Source of the DNA: Leeuwenhoekiella sp. MAR_2009_132
GTDB lineage: Bacteria; Bacteroidota; Bacteroidia; Flavobacteriales; Flavobacteriaceae
Reading direction: 5' to 3'
NCBI RefSeq assembly: GCF_000687915.1
Contig: NZ_JHZY01000002.1
Coordinates: 1-64,000, forward strand
Length of the DNA: 64,000 nucleotides
Position numbers and translations under genes: made by a program. Shown here one piece after another: positions 63,611 to 64,000 of this stretch. The notes under the pieces were generated by a model. It saw only the letters and a list, made by a program, of their open reading frames with translations. It had not been told where the DNA came from and did no database searches. Numbering within the stretch: the first letter of the stretch is position 1; each line of letters opens with the position of its first letter.

Positions 63611-64000
63611 GTGAAAGTACCTAAAGTTATTTATACCGCACCAAACAGAGCTCACCATTACATTTACGCTGTAGGGCTAGAAGGTCAAGGTCTGCTCTAC
63701 AAATTTATATCTGGTTTTTCAAGATTAAGTAAGCGATCTAAAATTGATTTGCCTAAGAACAAAGTGGAACGAGTTGATTTTTTACAAAGTATTTATGTTT
63801 TATCCCTAAGGTTTAAGCTCCCATATTCAATAAGTCAATTTCTAAGTTTAATGGCTAAAATTGAACAGGATCTCAGGTCAGGATTTTATATAGAAGAAGC
63901 AGATATCTTTATATACTATAACGGCTGTGGTTTATATAGTGCAAGAAAGTTTAAAAAAAAAGGGGGTATAACTATCGTAGAAGCTGTTAATAGCCACGTA
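63611..64000 (+). CDS. Glycosyltransferase N-terminal part, cut by the window end
   Basis: The frame starts at GTG 63611 (a TAG just upstream and no ATG) and is open to base 64000, 130 codons. The pattern VKVPKVIYTAPNRAHHYIYA, the central helices and IFIYYNGCGLYSAR then ITIVEAVNSHV resembles the N-terminal half of GT4-family (GT-B) glycosyltransferases, where (V)E.(G/V)NSH(P) follows the fifth strand. It lies 10 bp after the acetyltransferase gene and continues the operon. The sugar it transfers cannot be read from this half. Confidence 0.78.
   Translation, partial: MKVPKVIYTAPNRAHHYIYAVGLEGQGLLYKFISGFSRLSKRSKIDLPKNKVERVDFLQSIYVLSLRFKLPYSISQFLSLMAKIEQDLRSGFYIEEADIFIYYNGCGLYSARKFKKKGGITIVEAVNSHV

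Noticed and set aside
1..64000. tRNA, rRNA, integrase or transposase genes
   Set aside because: None was recognised on either strand; the dispersed repeats have no linked mobility gene in the window.

Overview
The window comes from a member of the Flavobacteriaceae (Bacteroidota), probably a marine gliding or gliding-related species. The signs are a type IX secretion (T9SS) type-B adhesin next to PorP/SprF and a PorE-like OmpA protein, a SecA of about 1,120 residues, DUF4369, DUF4199 and DUF2795 proteins, promoters with the Bacteroidota -7 box TAnnTTTG, A-rich rather than Shine-Dalgarno leaders, and AT-rich DNA. The genus cannot be fixed from the sequence. I saw no rRNA, tRNA, transposase, phage gene or CRISPR array.

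Layout. 1-9.7 kb: the 3' part of a giant cadherin-like repeat adhesin with 876-bp tandem modules (two of them full of frameshifts), then PorP/SprF and a TPR/beta-propeller/OmpA protein. 9.7-12.5 kb: idi, queD-like, bcp, manA and a small conserved gene. 12.5-20.5 kb: lipoprotein, hydrolase, S1/P1 nuclease, two AraC regulators, small membrane proteins and a SET-domain protein. 20.8-25.4 kb: NAD salvage (pncB, a secreted protein, pncA) and htpG. 25.6-29.7 kb: TetR-like regulator with an ABC1 kinase, HAD phosphatase, DUF4199. 29.8-38.8 kb: secA, DUF2795, cobalamin adenosyltransferase, and the PASTA/rluD/ddl/coaD cluster. 38.8-45.3 kb: TonB receptor with a sorbosone-dehydrogenase-like lipoprotein, a SulP transporter with two short upstream ORFs, and a 1-kb non-coding array of eight copies of an 89-bp element.

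45.4-52.5 kb is a complete minus-strand tryptophan operon, trpE-G-D-C-F-B-A. It is preceded by a leader peptide gene with three consecutive Trp codons and an intrinsic terminator, which is a classical attenuator layout. Several junctions of this operon hold different dispersed palindromic elements. One abuts the trpB stop codon, one supplies the trpG stop codon and the trpD ribosome-binding site, and one lies in frame inside trpF.

52.5-56 kb: YceI, nitroreductase and MarR on the minus strand; TlpA-like, thioredoxin-like and rhodanese genes on the plus strand. 56.2-64 kb: start of a surface-polysaccharide locus with a NusG-like (UpxY-type) antiterminator, ugd, gmd, fcl, acyltransferase, flippase, hexapeptide acetyltransferase and the first half of a glycosyltransferase cut by the window edge.

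The most rewarding signals are the trp attenuator, the palindromic element inside trpF, and the GGGCGT...ACGC element family, whose terminal inverted repeats co-vary between the array after sulP and the copy after trpB.
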